Source of the DNA: Macrostomum hystrix
Taxonomy: Eukaryota > Platyhelminthes > Macrostomidae
Length of the DNA stretch: 64,000 bases
Assembly: GCA_950097015.1 (NCBI GenBank)
Contig: CATNEN010000001.1
Coordinates: forward strand, 12,422,001-12,486,000
Direction: 5' to 3'
Shown here: piece after piece, positions 33,848-45,647 of the stretch
How positions within the stretch are numbered: position 1 is the stretch's first letter
Layout of the letters: each line of letters begins with the position of its first letter
Position numbers and translations under genes: made by a program
The notes under the pieces: model-generated
What the model was told of the DNA's origin: nothing
The model's database searches: none
Seen by the model: only the letters and a program-made list of their open reading frames with translations

Positions 33848-35037
33848 GTTGTTGCAGCACGCGAGAATAATCACAAAAAAATAGTTGCCTATTTGCTCAA
33901 AATCAGTTTTGGTTCAGTTAAAATTGCTCTGGCGATTAAATTTTTACAAGTGTAGTTATATACGACGTATGATCGGTCCTACAGCAGGCCTGACCAATCA
34001 GCGTTGGGCTTACTGGAAATCACATACTTATTTGGCATTCGTTGATGTCTAAAACATGACTCTTATTTTTATTTTAATTAGCTCGTTGCTAATTGGCGTT
34101 CAAAAATGAAACTCAACAAAGTCTACGGATAGAGCGTCTCGCATCAGTGCAGGAATTCTGTAAAAAATCGATTTTTTACTTCGCGCAGCTCAAAAGCAGT
34201 AGAGCGTTGAGGTTAGTATGCTTATCTGAGCACTGCATGTTGAGCTGTAAGCATTGCTGTAGGGACTCTAAAAAATCTATTTTTAACTTTTTTTGTTTAA
34301 CGGCTCCCTGTGCATCCAGAAATCAACCAGACGGGGTAAAAAGAGAGTCCTATGGTATTGAAAACTAGATTGTGTTTGCATTTCGAGATATACTTTGAAA
34401 AACTTTTTAGTGAAAAATTTGCTAAGTAGCAAAATGGAATTTCTAAAATTGTTGAGACGCATTAAAAGACACGTGAATAATATATTGGTGCTCAGGTTAT
34501 GCTTTCAGAAAGATTAATTTTTTATTTTTTAAAATAAAAAAGCAGCAATAAAGTTTTGAGGTTCTACTACTTAGTAGAAATTTATGGATAGATTATCAGT
34601 TCTTTAAAAAGTTTTTAGCTACGTTTAGACCATTGTGTGGGCTTACAAGCGAGCAAAGTCGCAAATTTTAACGTTTTTTGTAGGTTCATCGCTGAAGACT
34701 TTCTGATTCTCAGGTCTTGAAAATATTTTAAATTCTCATACCATGTGATGTACTCCAAATTGTGATTATGTGTTACGTAGAGCATGCTGATGCAGACGCA
34801 GTAGATTACGGTTTTAATGCTGTCCGAAACAAAAGCTACGAGCTCGTACTAACAGGCGTGATGGTAGACACCAGTTCTGTGGCTGTGGTACTGTGTGTTC
34901 CAGTGGCTGTTGTGCTTGTTTTCTCAGATGTAGTGGTAGATGCTGAAGTTAATTTAGTTTACCTCGCTTTTGGTGTTCTGATGGTACTGGGTGTTGCAGT
35001 TGCTTTTAGGGTGTTTTTTAGGTTTAGTGGCAGCTGT
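33848..35037. other. spacer with degenerate mucin-repeat remnants
   Basis: 34850-35037 continues the Thr/Ser/Pro repeat pattern of the neighbouring minus-strand gene beyond its stop codon, but with stops and drift (for example KATATPSTIRTPKAR then stop). The rest shows no gene. Confidence 0.5.
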
Positions 35038-36310
35038 TTAATCTGTAGAGGTAGATGTTGAACTGCTTGTAGTCAATGCAACTCTTGTTATACTGGTGGC
35101 ACTTTGTGTTGTTGTTGCTTTTGAGGTTTTAGTTTCAGGTGTAGAGGTAGATGTTGAAGTAACCGTAGTAGATGTAGTTCTTTGTGTACTCGTGGTACTG
35201 GGTGTTGCAGTTGCTGATGCAGTTGTTGTTTCAGGGGTAGTGGTAGATGCTGAAGAAACTGTACTAGACGTAGTCTTTGATGCGCTGGTGGTACTGGGTG
35301 TTGTAGTTGCTTTTGAGGTTTTAGTTTCAGGTGTAGAGGTAGATGTTGCAGTGATTTTAGTAGATGTAGTTCTTTGTGTACTGGTGGTACTGGGTGTTGC
35401 AGTTGCTGATGCAGTTGTTGTTTCAGGTTTAGTGGTAGATGTTGCAGTGATTGTAGTAGATGTAGTTCTTTGTGTACTGGTGGTACTGGGTGTTGTAGTT
35501 GCTTTTGAGGTTTTAGTTTCAGGTGTAGAGGTAGATGTTGCAGTGATTGTAGTAGATGTAGTTCTTTGTGTACTGTTGGTACTGGGTGTTGCAGTTGCTG
35601 ATGCAGTTGTTGTTTCAGGTTTAGTGGTAGATGTTGCAGTGATTGTAGTAGATGTAGTTCTTTGTGTACTGGTGGTACTGGGTGTTGTAGTTGCTTTTGA
35701 GGTTTTAGTTTCAGGTGTAGAGGTAGATGTTGCAGTGATTGTAGTAGATGTAGTTCTTTGTGTACTGGTGGTACTGGGTGTTGCAGTTGCTTTTGAGGTT
35801 TTAGTTTCAGGTGTAGTGGTGGATGTTGATGTGATTGTAGTTGATGTAGTTTTTGGTGTACTGGGTGTTGTAGTTGCTGTTAAGGTCATTGTTGCAGGAA
35901 CGGCAGAGCTCGCCGAAGAAGACGTGTTGACTGCATGGATCCTGGTAAACACGACCTGTGGGATAACGAGTATTTGTGCGACTTTCAATGGCGGACGAGA
36001 ACCAATTAAACACAAATAGTATTTGAAGAGGTCAGACCTCGCTGACGCAGTCCTGAGGTGTCCACAGAGCCTCATACTGAGTGAGATTGGCCAGGTAGCA
36101 AGAGTCGTCTCGCTTGAACACGGCGGTGCAGTTCGGTCTCAGAGCGCACTCCACCGAGCAGGAGCGAGCATCTCGAACTCCCTTGACCAGCGACAGGTCG
36201 GTGATGTTCCTGGGACAGGTGGAGACGACGCTGAGGCGGACGGTGACGCCCGAAACGACGGACAGCAGGCTTAGCAGGCTGCAGAGGAGTGATAGCCTCT
36301 GGGGGGCCAT
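35038..36310 (-). CDS. secreted PAN-like protein with long mucin-like Thr/Ser domain
   Basis: Exon 1 36310-36038 and exon 2 35955-35038 join in phase 0 (GCGAG|GTCTGAC ... CCCACAG|GTC), giving 396 aa. Signal peptide MAPQRLSLLCSLLSLLSVVSG; conserved PAN-like core with STCPRNITDLSL; exon 2 opens VVFTRIHAVNTSS, matching the paralog exon 2 starts. It then runs as Thr/Ser/Pro repeats (TTSTTITATSTSTPETKTSK type, ~40-residue higher-order units) to a TAA at 35040-35038. The repeat pattern continues, degraded, past that stop, and no peritrophin-like tail is visible, so the gene is probably C-terminally truncated relative to 32894-33847. A GCTGATTGG box lies ~89 bp upstream. Confidence 0.8.
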
Positions 36311-37324
36311 AGCTAATTTTCGTAGCAAGTTAGCAAAGCCATTAAGGAAATGGCTTTTAAACACATCCCTTAGAGGCGTGGAGTCCATTAGCCGCTGACC
36401 AATCAGCATATTTGAAGTAGAAATTGCAGTGATGAAAAGGAAATGCAAAACGCATTGTGGACATTGTGCTGCTTCGCTTTGCATCGAGGAGAAAGTTGAT
36501 CCCAAGCTACAATGCAGCAAATTGGTATTGGTCGTCAAGAAGCAGGCTGGTGTAAATTAGTGATTCAATAAACCACCCCGCAATTGACATCCGGGCTCGC
36601 TGCATACCCCTACAGCTTTCAGCACATTAAATTAATGGAAGGCTGATCATTGACACCTGTAGGGTTAAACATTTAATGGCAAGCAAAGCTATTCTCATTA
36701 GACGATCGATCAAATTGCAGAGCTAATGAAGACCACTTATTTTGGCCATTTTTCTGGGTGAACACAGTCGCGTTTAGCCTCTGCTCTTAATATCCAGTTG
36801 AATGGGATTAAGAGATGGGATAAAGAGCTCGTAAACGAATTTCTCAGAGCCCATTTTGAATCCCTATTGTTCTAATCAACAAAATCAATATTTAACCTCG
36901 TCTACTATACGAAACAGTAGTATGGTAATGGCATGGCAGCATTTTAACTCGCGCTTTTGTAACTAGCAACAGTTTTTGCTGCTCTCCTATGCCCAGCTGT
37001 TCTTCCTGAGTTGTGTTAAACTAACTCATCCACTTTGCCTCACACAATGTCATTCAGGAAATTAGCATAGGGTAGAATGAGTCTAAATGCTGAGCTCTAC
37101 TCACAGTTGCCCAGGTACCATCAATGTTCTTTCTGAATCATTGTACTTTCTAAGAAAAACGGGAAAAACCTTCCGTTTGCTGGATGACGCGCCTTAAAGG
37201 GAAGTTTTTAGTAACTTATTGGATAAAATCCGTCCTGACTGCTTTAGGATTTCAAAGTGATAGAAGCAAAGGACAAAAAATACAAAAGCTAAAGTCAACA
37301 ATAATATTTTCCGGAGAGCAGGGG

Positions 37325-37628
37325 ACACATGAACAACATTTGGTGACCGTAGACCCACATCCAGTGAGGAGGCAATTCTGCCCATTTCGCTGACTCCTGA
37401 GCACACACTCACACATGTGTGTACATCCGCCCTGACTTTCTCATCGTCAGACAGTGTAAATTCTCACTGTGCCTTGGAGGTTGGCCCCAAAAGGCGTAAA
37501 CTGCACGACAAGCCCCCAAGCCTTCTCTCCGCGGCTGCGCCCAAATGAATGTCGCCTCGTGTAATCGAGCTCAGGGAACTTGGTGCGAGAGGCAAACGCG
37601 TTGGATCGCTCTGCGTCTCGCCCTACCA
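37325..37628 (-). mobile_element. SINE family 2, inverted
   Basis: Near full length. The 3' region has GTGAGGAGGCAATTCTGCCC and the body GTGCCTTGGAGGTTGGCCCC. The head at the right end is altered (TTGGATCGCTCTGCGTCTCG where others have TTAACCGCTCTGCCACCGAC). The 36311-37324 spacer upstream of it has no recognised gene. Confidence 0.8.
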
Positions 37629-37932
37629 GTTTCCAGTTTAGTAAAAGTTTTTTAATGAAGGTCACTGCTGCTCAAACTACCAAAGCCTTTTTTCAATAAT
37701 AAAGTTTTTTCTGAACTCCAGTTGCATCAGAATAGAACATGTACTTCTATCTGAGCCTGAATGTGACACTGTTGCTATCGCAGCAGACAGGCAAAGCCAG
37801 CAAGAAGCGATCTCATTGGCTGTTTATCTGTCTGGGATCAAGCGAGAACCATAAATATTGACGAAAGGAATCTGCGAGTAGCTAAAGCAGCCGGGCATAT
37901 CTCTGCTCAGGTCCGACACACGGCACAGAAGC

Positions 37933-38850
37933 ATGGTAGCCAATTCGATCAAGGTCTGGCCAGTTGCCGTCCTGATTAGTTCGGCCTGTTTCCTAATGGT
38001 CTGCTGCGATAGCATTCGCTACAACCTGCAGGACGGCTGCCCTGCAGAAGCGGACCTTCTCAGCCAGGTAGGAATAGGAGCAAGAAAAGTAAACTCGAAA
38101 TGGGGATCCGAACTGCGGGGGATATTGGCAAACTATTGTGTGGATATTAACTCAGCTGAGAAAGCATCCTTAGTTAACATTAGGAAGACAACGGGGGTAT
38201 TTCATATACCCAGATATTCCATTTTTCTGAAATTTCCTAACATATTCAATATTCACAAAACACATCGTCGAGATATTTATCGACTCTCGTCGGGGGTGTC
38301 TGGTCGAAAAAACCATCAATATAGGCAAAAACTTTCTGCTCATGTAATCAAGGCGTCTATTTTTAGTTGCCTATTTTATATTAACTATTGCTAATTTATA
38401 CACTTTTGAACCTGTATGGATTCGCCATAGGTTAATATGGTGGACTTCCATGAAAATTGGTCATTCGGTTTGGGAGGTATCGTGAAGTAGGCAGTGGGAA
38501 TTTCAAATACCCCGGTCAGCATGGCCTTTCCGCTGTTAAAAGGAGTAATTTGTAGTCTATGGCCAAAAAAACCTTAAAAGCCTAGAAAGTGACGCTAATA
38601 TCATTTGTTTTGACTTATTGGTACAGTAAAACAACATTGTGCGTGTTTCTATCCGATGCCCAATTAGGTCAGTGGAGTGTCGCACAATCGCACCTGTTCC
38701 GTTGAGTGCGCTGTACGCACAAACTGCACGGCCGTGTTCTGGCGCGACAGTGTGTGCTACCTGGCCATAGCGAACCAGTTCCCAAACTTGTGGATGAACC
38801 TGAGCTCAGCTGGTAATTGCACAACCCAGGTGAAGGCGATCCGTGTTTGA
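37933..38850 (+). CDS. divergent PAN-like secreted protein
   Basis: Exon 1 37933-38067 (CAG|GTAGGA) and exon 2 38668-38850 (CAATTAG|GTC) join in phase 0, giving 105 aa. The signal peptide is MVANSIKVWPVAVLISSACF.... The mature part has NLQDGCPAEADLLSQ then TCSVECAVRTNCTAVFWRDS and VCYLAIANQFPNLW, clearly related to the PAN-like family here but with an intron inside the domain, where the paralogs have none. The intron contains a MITE-like element (38192-38510), so the intron may postdate the family. An ACCCAG|GTGAAG sequence near the end, matching the donor position of paralogs, suggests a possible further exon; one candidate is TTCTCAG|GTGCGACAGAC at ~39537. Confidence 0.65.
38192..38510. mobile_element. 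MITE-like element inside the intron of the divergent PAN gene
   Basis: Imperfect inverted ends GGGGGTATTTCATATACCC and GGGAATTTCAAATACCCC. Internal blocks are shared with 9589-10215 and 31496-31800. No coding capacity. Confidence 0.55.
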
Positions 38851-39640
38851 AGCGGCTAGAAAAATGCCCAGCCTAGCCTATAGGGAACAAGTTTGATTGA
38901 CAACTGACAGCAGGAATAGACATGTCGGATGCGAAAGAAAAAACGTCTCAACGTATCTTCGCCTTTTAAGCATCCGCGTGTGCTTTTTCTTTCTACTTGA
39001 TCAATGTGTGTCTATTTTACTAGCTGGTTTCTTAAGCCCTAAAAACTTTTTTATATTTCTATCCTCACTCAAAAGAAACTAATTCTGATGCCATAAGGCC
39101 GAGAAAATAACAACGGAACCGTTTTCGCAAATTTGTGAGTTTCAATCGCTAGGCATAGAATTCTAGATTATATGGAAGTGAATAATTTTTGGGAGCTTTA
39201 CATAACCGGACCAACATGAAAATATGCGGATTACTACGAATGAAATATAATATTTTTCCTCCTAAAACGAGCTTACGCAGTCAGTACGTTATTTGAATTC
39301 GGATTTTAAAATTTTACGAGTATTTCATTTTGCCATTTTTTTTTAATTTACTAACGCTTACTGCTGGATAAATGTAGAATAAACCCACGAAGCTGCCAAA
39401 CTTTGCTGCACAGCAGAAGAGTTAGCTGGTTGACTCGATTCCCGTCGAGTCCAGTTGTTAGCGGCCGTGTTCAACGTCTTGCAGCAAAGCAGTTGTAAAA
39501 TATGATGCTGACGCTCACAATGCGTCTGCATTCTCAGGTGCGACAGACCCTCGAATATGCTGACTCGAACAGGACGATGTGTCGCACGATCTGTTGCAGG
39601 AACGTGAAGGGTCCAAGTTCTCTGCTCTAATCAGGAGCCA
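38851..39640. other. spacer, no gene assigned
   Basis: Contains a short open segment after TTCTCAG at ~39537 (VRQTLEYADSNRTMCRTICC...) that could be an exon of the upstream PAN-like gene; otherwise nothing recognised. Confidence 0.4.
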
Positions 39641-40015
39641 TCAGACATCAGAAATTCCTTGGGCTTTAGTAACTGGCGACTGCAGACGCTCTGGAAGCTC
39701 CGGGAAAGCGGAGGGAACTGCTCTCCTTTGAAGTGCTCTCCGTAGCAGCTGACCCTCTCTATAACGATTGTGAGTAGAGTTTGAGTCCTGTGACACACAA
39801 ACGAAGTCTGCATCGGTAAAGTGCTTCAAGCAGAGACGAGACTCCTTGGTGGGAATACAGTCCTCACGCCGATTGCCTCGCAGTCATTGCTATTGTTGGA
39901 GTAGCTCTGGTTGTTTCAGTTGAAATTCAGTGGAAAGGAATGAAACTTTGGCGTCCAATGTAATCGCAGACGATGCGGAGGCATCAGAGCGACAAACATG
40001 AATCTGGTTCTTCAT
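39641..40015 (-). pseudogene. THAP-domain gene remnant
   Basis: Minus-strand frames together show a THAP zinc-binding signature. From 40015 there is a start-like MKNQIHVC segment followed, in a shifted frame, by KFHSFPLN. After a further shift comes TKESRLCLKHFTDADFV and then RAVPSAFPELPERL, running to a stop at 39641. THAP domains read C-x2-4-C ... FHxFP ... C-x2-HF-x3-DF ... AVPT-F, and these blocks occur in that order. Frame changes and a stop between the blocks mean it is broken. Typical owners are DNA-binding regulators or P-element-related transposases, which cannot be told apart here. Confidence 0.6.
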
Positions 40016-41810
40016 TCTTGTCATTATGACTAAGACCTTTGCACAAAGAACTGTACAATCCCTCACAACCCTTCTGTTCACAGAATATCATTTAGTACAC
40101 TTAGTGTATACAAACCCATGGCCCTTATCTCAACTAAACCGTAAAGAATTTTTGCACACTTTTTTCACAAGCGCGGATATTCTGGGCACCGAGAACTGGC
40201 GAACAGGGCAAGGTGAGTTGTACATACCGATCGATATGATCTATACTTAAATTGGGGTGGTAGCTGTCAAAAAGAGCTAAAAATACACGGCACATCAGCG
40301 AATGAGTCACGAATTAAAAATAGAAACTTTTTAAATTAACCACAAACTGAATTTGATTCTATTCCGTTATCTAGTTAGAAATCACTTCTATTAAAAACGA
40401 ACTCATATGTACTACGAGTATACGAGTACGAGCTAGATATAGATAGCATAATCCAGTTGTGAAAAAATCACCCAGTTTATTCATTATGTTAGGCCTTCTA
40501 CGTCGAGGCCCGTATCGGCCTGGTTGCTCAACGTTGGCTGGAAACAGAATTGAATTATATTTTTTTCCGCAACAAAAATACTTCAATAAGTGGCTCAGTC
40601 GGGTGAGCGAGCGAACAATCATTTTTGTCTGCCAGATAAGATACCCTGCCTCTCTTGCTAGAACAATCCAAATTGCATTCCTAAAACAACAATAGGATTA
40701 GCTGAGTTCTAGTTCTCAGTTTTCATCCCAAATTTGACAATTTCAACGAGCTAGTCTATCTTGGAGACTGCAAAATATCAGAAGCATCTATTTATTGCAC
40801 TCCATTTAGGATGTTTGGAAGCTTACTAAGAAACTAAAATTGGGTATCCACAGTTATTTTTTTATTTCCAGAATCCATTGTTGTCTAATCCATTGGTTTG
40901 CTCTCCAGTTCATTTAAAAATTAGCATATTCTTTTTGCGAGTACTAGCTCGTACGATGAAATTTGATGGCAAGCACTGATTTTTGTGGCACAATCAGGGC
41001 GTATAAAATAATGATAGAAAATTAAATACTCAGCTCGGTAAACCGACAAAGTTTAGAATAATTCAGCTCTTAGATCTTCAGATCGTATATCTTTAATTAA
41101 CTGTTCCAAACATACTACTTAGCAAAAGCAGCAGGAGTTATTAACATTCAACCATACAATAGGCAGTTAGAATGTCTGGCTTTATTTTTTCTCAAATTTA
41201 AAAAAAGTTAAATAAAAGTTTGAGAAGTACATGCGGCCGGGCAAGAAGTCTTACAAATGCACAAGTACAGTTTTCTACTCTACTGTTTAACGTCCGTGTG
41301 GATTCAAATAAATAAAGTCCTCAGGCACAAGCAACTCACTCTGCGACAAAAAATTTTTTTCGCGTGATCTGATCTCACTTGCTTTCAGTAGTTATTCAGT
41401 TTTTTGTTTGCATGCACTGTACCCATAAGAATTCTTATTTGAGAAAAATGACGGCCCTGCCAAAATTGGCTGGTGAAAACGTATTCTCTCTCAAACAAGA
41501 GACAGCTGTCAGTCGGGAGAACTTATCAGACAAGCCGACTCAAGTAATGCTCATTGAGTAGAATCGATAACTGACAATCTCATGGCAGCTGGGGCATTGC
41601 AGACACACAGCTATGCATACAGACCAACTGCAGGGTAGATTTGTATGACAAACTAAATACCTGTAAGTGTCAGCTACTCACTGTTTGATGAGTACTACAG
41701 AAAATGAGGCTTTAGGTAATATTTGTAATTGGGCAATGTGAAACGATACGATGATAAGATTGGATAAGAATAAGGATAAGGATAAGGATAAGAATTACGG
41801 CCAAATAAGA
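40016..41810. other. AT-rich spacer, no gene seen
   Basis: Short frames only, none with recognisable domains. Includes a GGATAA microsatellite at ~41760-41795. Confidence 0.5.
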
Positions 41811-41814
41811 ATGA

Positions 41815-42199
41815 TAATAATTTTATATAATAATAATCATCGACTATACCTACCACAATCGGGCCAAAATGTGCCGCCAGCAGGGGCGAAGTTATTGCGC
41901 AACGCATTTGAAAGCTGCGTACCGCTGTTCAGTCCATGGACTATTGAGACACTATACCCAACCTTAATTGCCCCAGCTGATGCTGGTACCAATTTACAGC
42001 TGAGTGAACTCAAGAAATGCCGAGTTAAAAGTCTTGCAAAAGGACACATATCGTTCCCATAGAGTCAGAAATAGGGGGTGAATGGACAGAGCGGTTAAGC
42101 CGTTTGCCTCTCGCACCAAGGTCCCTGAGCTCGATTCCGCGGCGAGGCCGCATTTATTCATTGTGAGTTCAATGCTCTAACCACTCGGCTACAACCCCT
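41815..42199 (-). mobile_element. decayed SINE family 1, inverted, split by a SINE2 head
   Basis: The SINE1 body on minus (GTACCAGCATCAGCTGGGGC; GTCCATGGACTGAACAGC; GTGTCCTTTTGCAAGAC) occupies 41815-42055 and its tRNA-like head (GGTTGTAGCCGAGTGGTTAG) is at 42162-42199. The missing middle is replaced by a plus-strand SINE2 head. Confidence 0.65.
42073..42160 (+). mobile_element. SINE family 2 head inserted in SINE family 1
   Basis: ACAGAGCGGTTAAGCCGTTT ... GAGCTCGATTCCGCGGCGAG, tRNA-like part only. Confidence 0.7.
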
Positions 42200-42346
42200 C
42201 AGGCTGTTAATGCGATAAACGCTGATTGGCTGTCAGAATAGAACAGAACAGAACCGGTGGCCTCTCTAACGTAAAAAGCTGCTCGAAAGTTAGAAGATGA
42301 AAATAAGAAAGCTTTGTCTGTACACGAACTGGTAAACTTGAGCGCA

Positions 42347-43172
42347 ATGTGCTCAATCTTACGTCTTCTAATTATTTTCGTCCCACTCGCGTTGTGCTCG
42401 AGTTTCAGTATGAATCTGACAAGCGTGAATGATTGTCCGAAGAGCACATTGAACCTGTCTCAACTGACTGGGGTCTTTGACATCCGCGCCTGCTGGGTTG
42501 AGTGCGCGCTGCGGATAAACTGCACGGCAGTGTACAAGCTGGGCTCCAGCTGCTATCTGGCCTCGAACAATCAGTACCCCAATCTGTGGTACCAGAACAA
42601 CTCCATGGACTGCTCAACTCAGGTTCTGGAGTTAATATTCTGTTCTCTAGCGTACTTTAGTGCATTTGAGTGTACTCTAGTGCATTTGAAGTGCATTCTA
42701 GTGCATTCGAGTGCATTTTAGTGCATTCTAGTGCATTCTAGTGCATTCTAGTGAATTGTAGGGTATTCTAGGGTATTCTATGGTATTCTACGGTATTCTA
42801 TGGTATTCTAGTGTATTCTAGTGTATTATAGTGTATTTTAAAGTATTCTAGTATATTCTATGGTATTGTAGGGTATTCTATGGTATTCTATAGTGCATTT
42901 TAGTGCATTCTAGTGCACTCTGTTGTATTTTAAGTATCTGCGGTACACGGACAACGAAATTATAGTATGTTAGTAGAGCACCTTTAACTTTACATGATGT
43001 GGATTTCGACTACAAGTGTGATGTCCTTGTACATTAGTATGATATAGTTTTAGCTTGACGCCTATTAACTCATTTAAAAAGTTGTCTCCTCAAGTAATTA
43101 TTCTATTTCAAACAAAAATTTCAGTTCATACCTGCTCGAGTTTCGAGTTTGGCCACATCGTTTGGCAAGTGA
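42347..43172 (+). CDS. divergent PAN-like secreted protein
   Basis: Exon 1 42347-42622 (92 codons, CTCAG|GTTCTG) encodes a signal peptide (MCSILRLLIIFVPLALCSS) and a PAN-like domain (VNDCPKSTLNLSQLTG; ACWVECALRINCTAVYK; SSCYLASNNQYPNLWY). It is closest to the gene at 37933-38850 and lacks that gene's internal intron. A possible second exon 43125-43172 (TTTCAG|TTC...TGA, phase 0) would complete a 107-aa protein, but this exon is weakly supported; exon 1 itself is solid. A GCTGATTGG box lies ~118 bp upstream. The putative intron holds a 10-bp repeat array. Confidence 0.6.
42655..42920. repeat. 10-bp array (GTGCATTCTA)n
   Basis: Degenerate decamers GTGCATTCTA, GGGTATTCTA, TGGTATTCTA and GTGTATTCTA, directly after PAN-like exon 1. 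Confidence 0.85.
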
Positions 43173-43495
43173 GGAAAATGGTCTTCAACAGAAACATTAA
43201 TGCTGGATGCGAGTAGCTGGTCACAAAGTCACCAAATGACAAATATTCAGCAAAAATGGAAATGGTCTACAAGTACTCGCTAATAGACAAGTTGCTTTTG
43301 TGAAAAAAAAATATGCAACTTAACAATTCGTGCGGCTTTTGATACGTAAAATTCAATATATTTTACGTCACGTCAGTTTTCGATGTGTTACGTATCATTG
43401 TCCAAGGCATCAATAAAATATATATTTATAATCTGAAAACTCAAAGATCACCTTTAGGTTAGAGCAATACTTAAGCCGATTCTAAGATCCGATAC

Positions 43496-45250
43496 ACAAA
43501 TTGTCGATACCCAAAGAGTCGATACCCAAAGAGTCGATACCCAAATTGTCGATACATAAAGAGTCGACACTCGGAGAGTCGATACCCAAAGAGTCGATTC
43601 CGAAAGAGTCAATACCGAAAGAGTCGATACCGAAAGAGTCGATACCCAAAGAGTCGATGCCTAAAGAGTCGATAACAAAAGAGTCGATACACAAAGAGTC
43701 GATACCCGAAGAGTCGATACCCAAAGAGACAATACCCAAAGAGTCGATGCCTAAAGAGTCGATAACAAAAGAGTCGATACACAAAGAGTCGATACCCGAA
43801 GAGTCGATACCCAAAGAGACAATACCCAAAAAGACAATACCCAAAGAGACAATACCCAAAGAGACAATACCCAAAGAGTCGATGCCTAAAGAGTCGATAA
43901 CAAAAGAGTCGATAACAAAAGAGTCGATAACAAAAGAGTCGATACCCAAAGAGTCGATACCCAAAGAGACAATACCCAAAGAGACAATACCCAAAGAGTC
44001 GATGCCTAAAGAGTCGATAACAAAAGAGTCGATACACAAAGAGTCGATACCCAAAGAGACAATACCCAAAGAGTCGATGCCTAAAGAGTCGATAACAAAA
44101 GAGTCGATAACAAAAGAGTCGATACACAAAGAGTCGATACCCGAATAGTCGATACCCAAAGAGACAATACCCAAAGAGTCGATGCCTAAAGAGTCGATAC
44201 CCAAAGAGTCGATACCCAAAGAGACAATACCCAAAGAGTCGATGCCTAAAGAGTCGATAACAAAAGAGTCGATAACAAAAGAGTCGATACACAAAGAGTC
44301 GATACCCGAATAGTCGATACCCAAAGAGACAATACCCAAAGAGTCGATGCCTAAAGAGTCGATACCCAAAGAGTCGATACCCAAAGAGACAATACCCAAA
44401 GAGTCGATGCCTAAAGAGTCGATAACAAAATAGTCGATAACAAAAGAGTCGATACCCAAAGAGTCGATACCCAAAGAGACAATACCCAAAGAGACAATAC
44501 CCAAAGAGTCGATGCCTAAAGAGTCGATAACAAAATAGTCGATAACAAAAGAGTCGATACCCAAAGAGTCGATACCCAAAGAGACAATACCCAAAGAGTC
44601 GATGCCTAAAGAGTCGATAACAAAAGAGTCGATAACAAAAGAGTCGATACCTAAAGAGTCGATACCCAAAGAGACAATACCCAAAGAGTCGATGCCTAAA
44701 GAGTCGATAACAAAAGAGTCAATACCCAAATTTTCGATACCCAAAGATTCGATACCCAAATTTTCGATACCCAAAGAGTCGATACCCAAATTGTCGATAC
44801 ATAAAGAGTCGACACTCGGAGAGTCGATACCCAAAGAGTCGATTCCGAAAGAGTCAATACCGAAAGAGTCAATGCCGAAAGAGTCAATACCGAAAGAGTC
44901 GATACCGAAAGAGTCGATACCCAAAGAGTCGATACCCAAAGAGCCGATTCCCAAAGAGTTGATACACAAAGAGTCGATACACAAAGAGTCGATACCCAAA
45001 GAGTCGATACCCAAAGAGTCGATACCCAAAGAGACAATACCCAAAGAGTCGATACCCAAAGAGTCGATGCCTAAAGAGTCGATAACAAAATAGTCGATAA
45101 CAAAAGAGTCGATACCCAAAGAGTCGATACCCAAAGAGTCGATACCCAAAGAGCCGATTCCCAAAGAGTCGATACCCAAAGAGCCGATTCCCAAAGAGTT
45201 GATACACAAAGAGTCGATACACAAAGAGTCGATACACAAAGAGTCGATCC
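43496..45250. repeat. 15-bp satellite with higher-order repeat
   Basis: About 117 tandem units of GAGTCGATACCCAAA. Variants (GATAACAAAA, GACAATACCCAAA, GATGCCTAAA, GATACACAAA) recur in 5-6-unit blocks of 75-90 bp. A distinctive edge segment (ATTGTCGATACATAAAGAGT then CGACACTCGGA) occurs at 43546 and again at 44791, exactly 83 units apart. The period divides by three, so a 590-codon minus frame stays open; it is not a gene. Confidence 0.95.
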
Positions 45251-45647
45251 CCAATGAGCAGGTTTCATAGCTTTACTAATAAATGCTTGGATTTTTTATG
45301 CAAAAGCGTCTAATATTCGTACTAGAATTTATACAAGAGTTAAAACTAAATTTCCGTGTAGCATTTTCACAAGAAAACAATGCTTTGTATTCCGATACTA
45401 AAACTATAGAGCTGCGTGATAGTGAATATTTGGCTTTCCCAAAAACAATAAATCCGAAATCCGACTCTCAAATAAAAGCAGCGCATTTGGCAGGATTGCA
45501 TTTGGCACGAAATGGCCAGAAATCATACAGCGCAAACAAGACAAAAATATCCGAATTACGACCCATGCGAGAAAAACTAAGAATGAGGCAAATTTGTCGA
45601 AACCAAATTCGAATTCCAAAATCATTGACTGCTTCGTGACCACAAAA

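Noticed and set aside
35096-36019. 307-codon plus-strand Val-rich frame with membrane-like composition
   Set aside because: Antisense shadow of the Thr/Ser-rich mucin exon on the minus strand, which has proper splice junctions and paralogs.
40459-40695. 78-codon plus frame and 83-codon minus frame over the same bases
   Set aside because: No signal peptide, domain, paralog or splice context; likely chance frames.
43482-45254. 590-codon minus-strand frame (GIDSLGIDS repeats) and plus-strand partners
   Set aside because: Entirely explained by a 15-bp repeat whose period is a multiple of three; several frames are open on both strands and no non-repeat protein sequence or splice context is attached.
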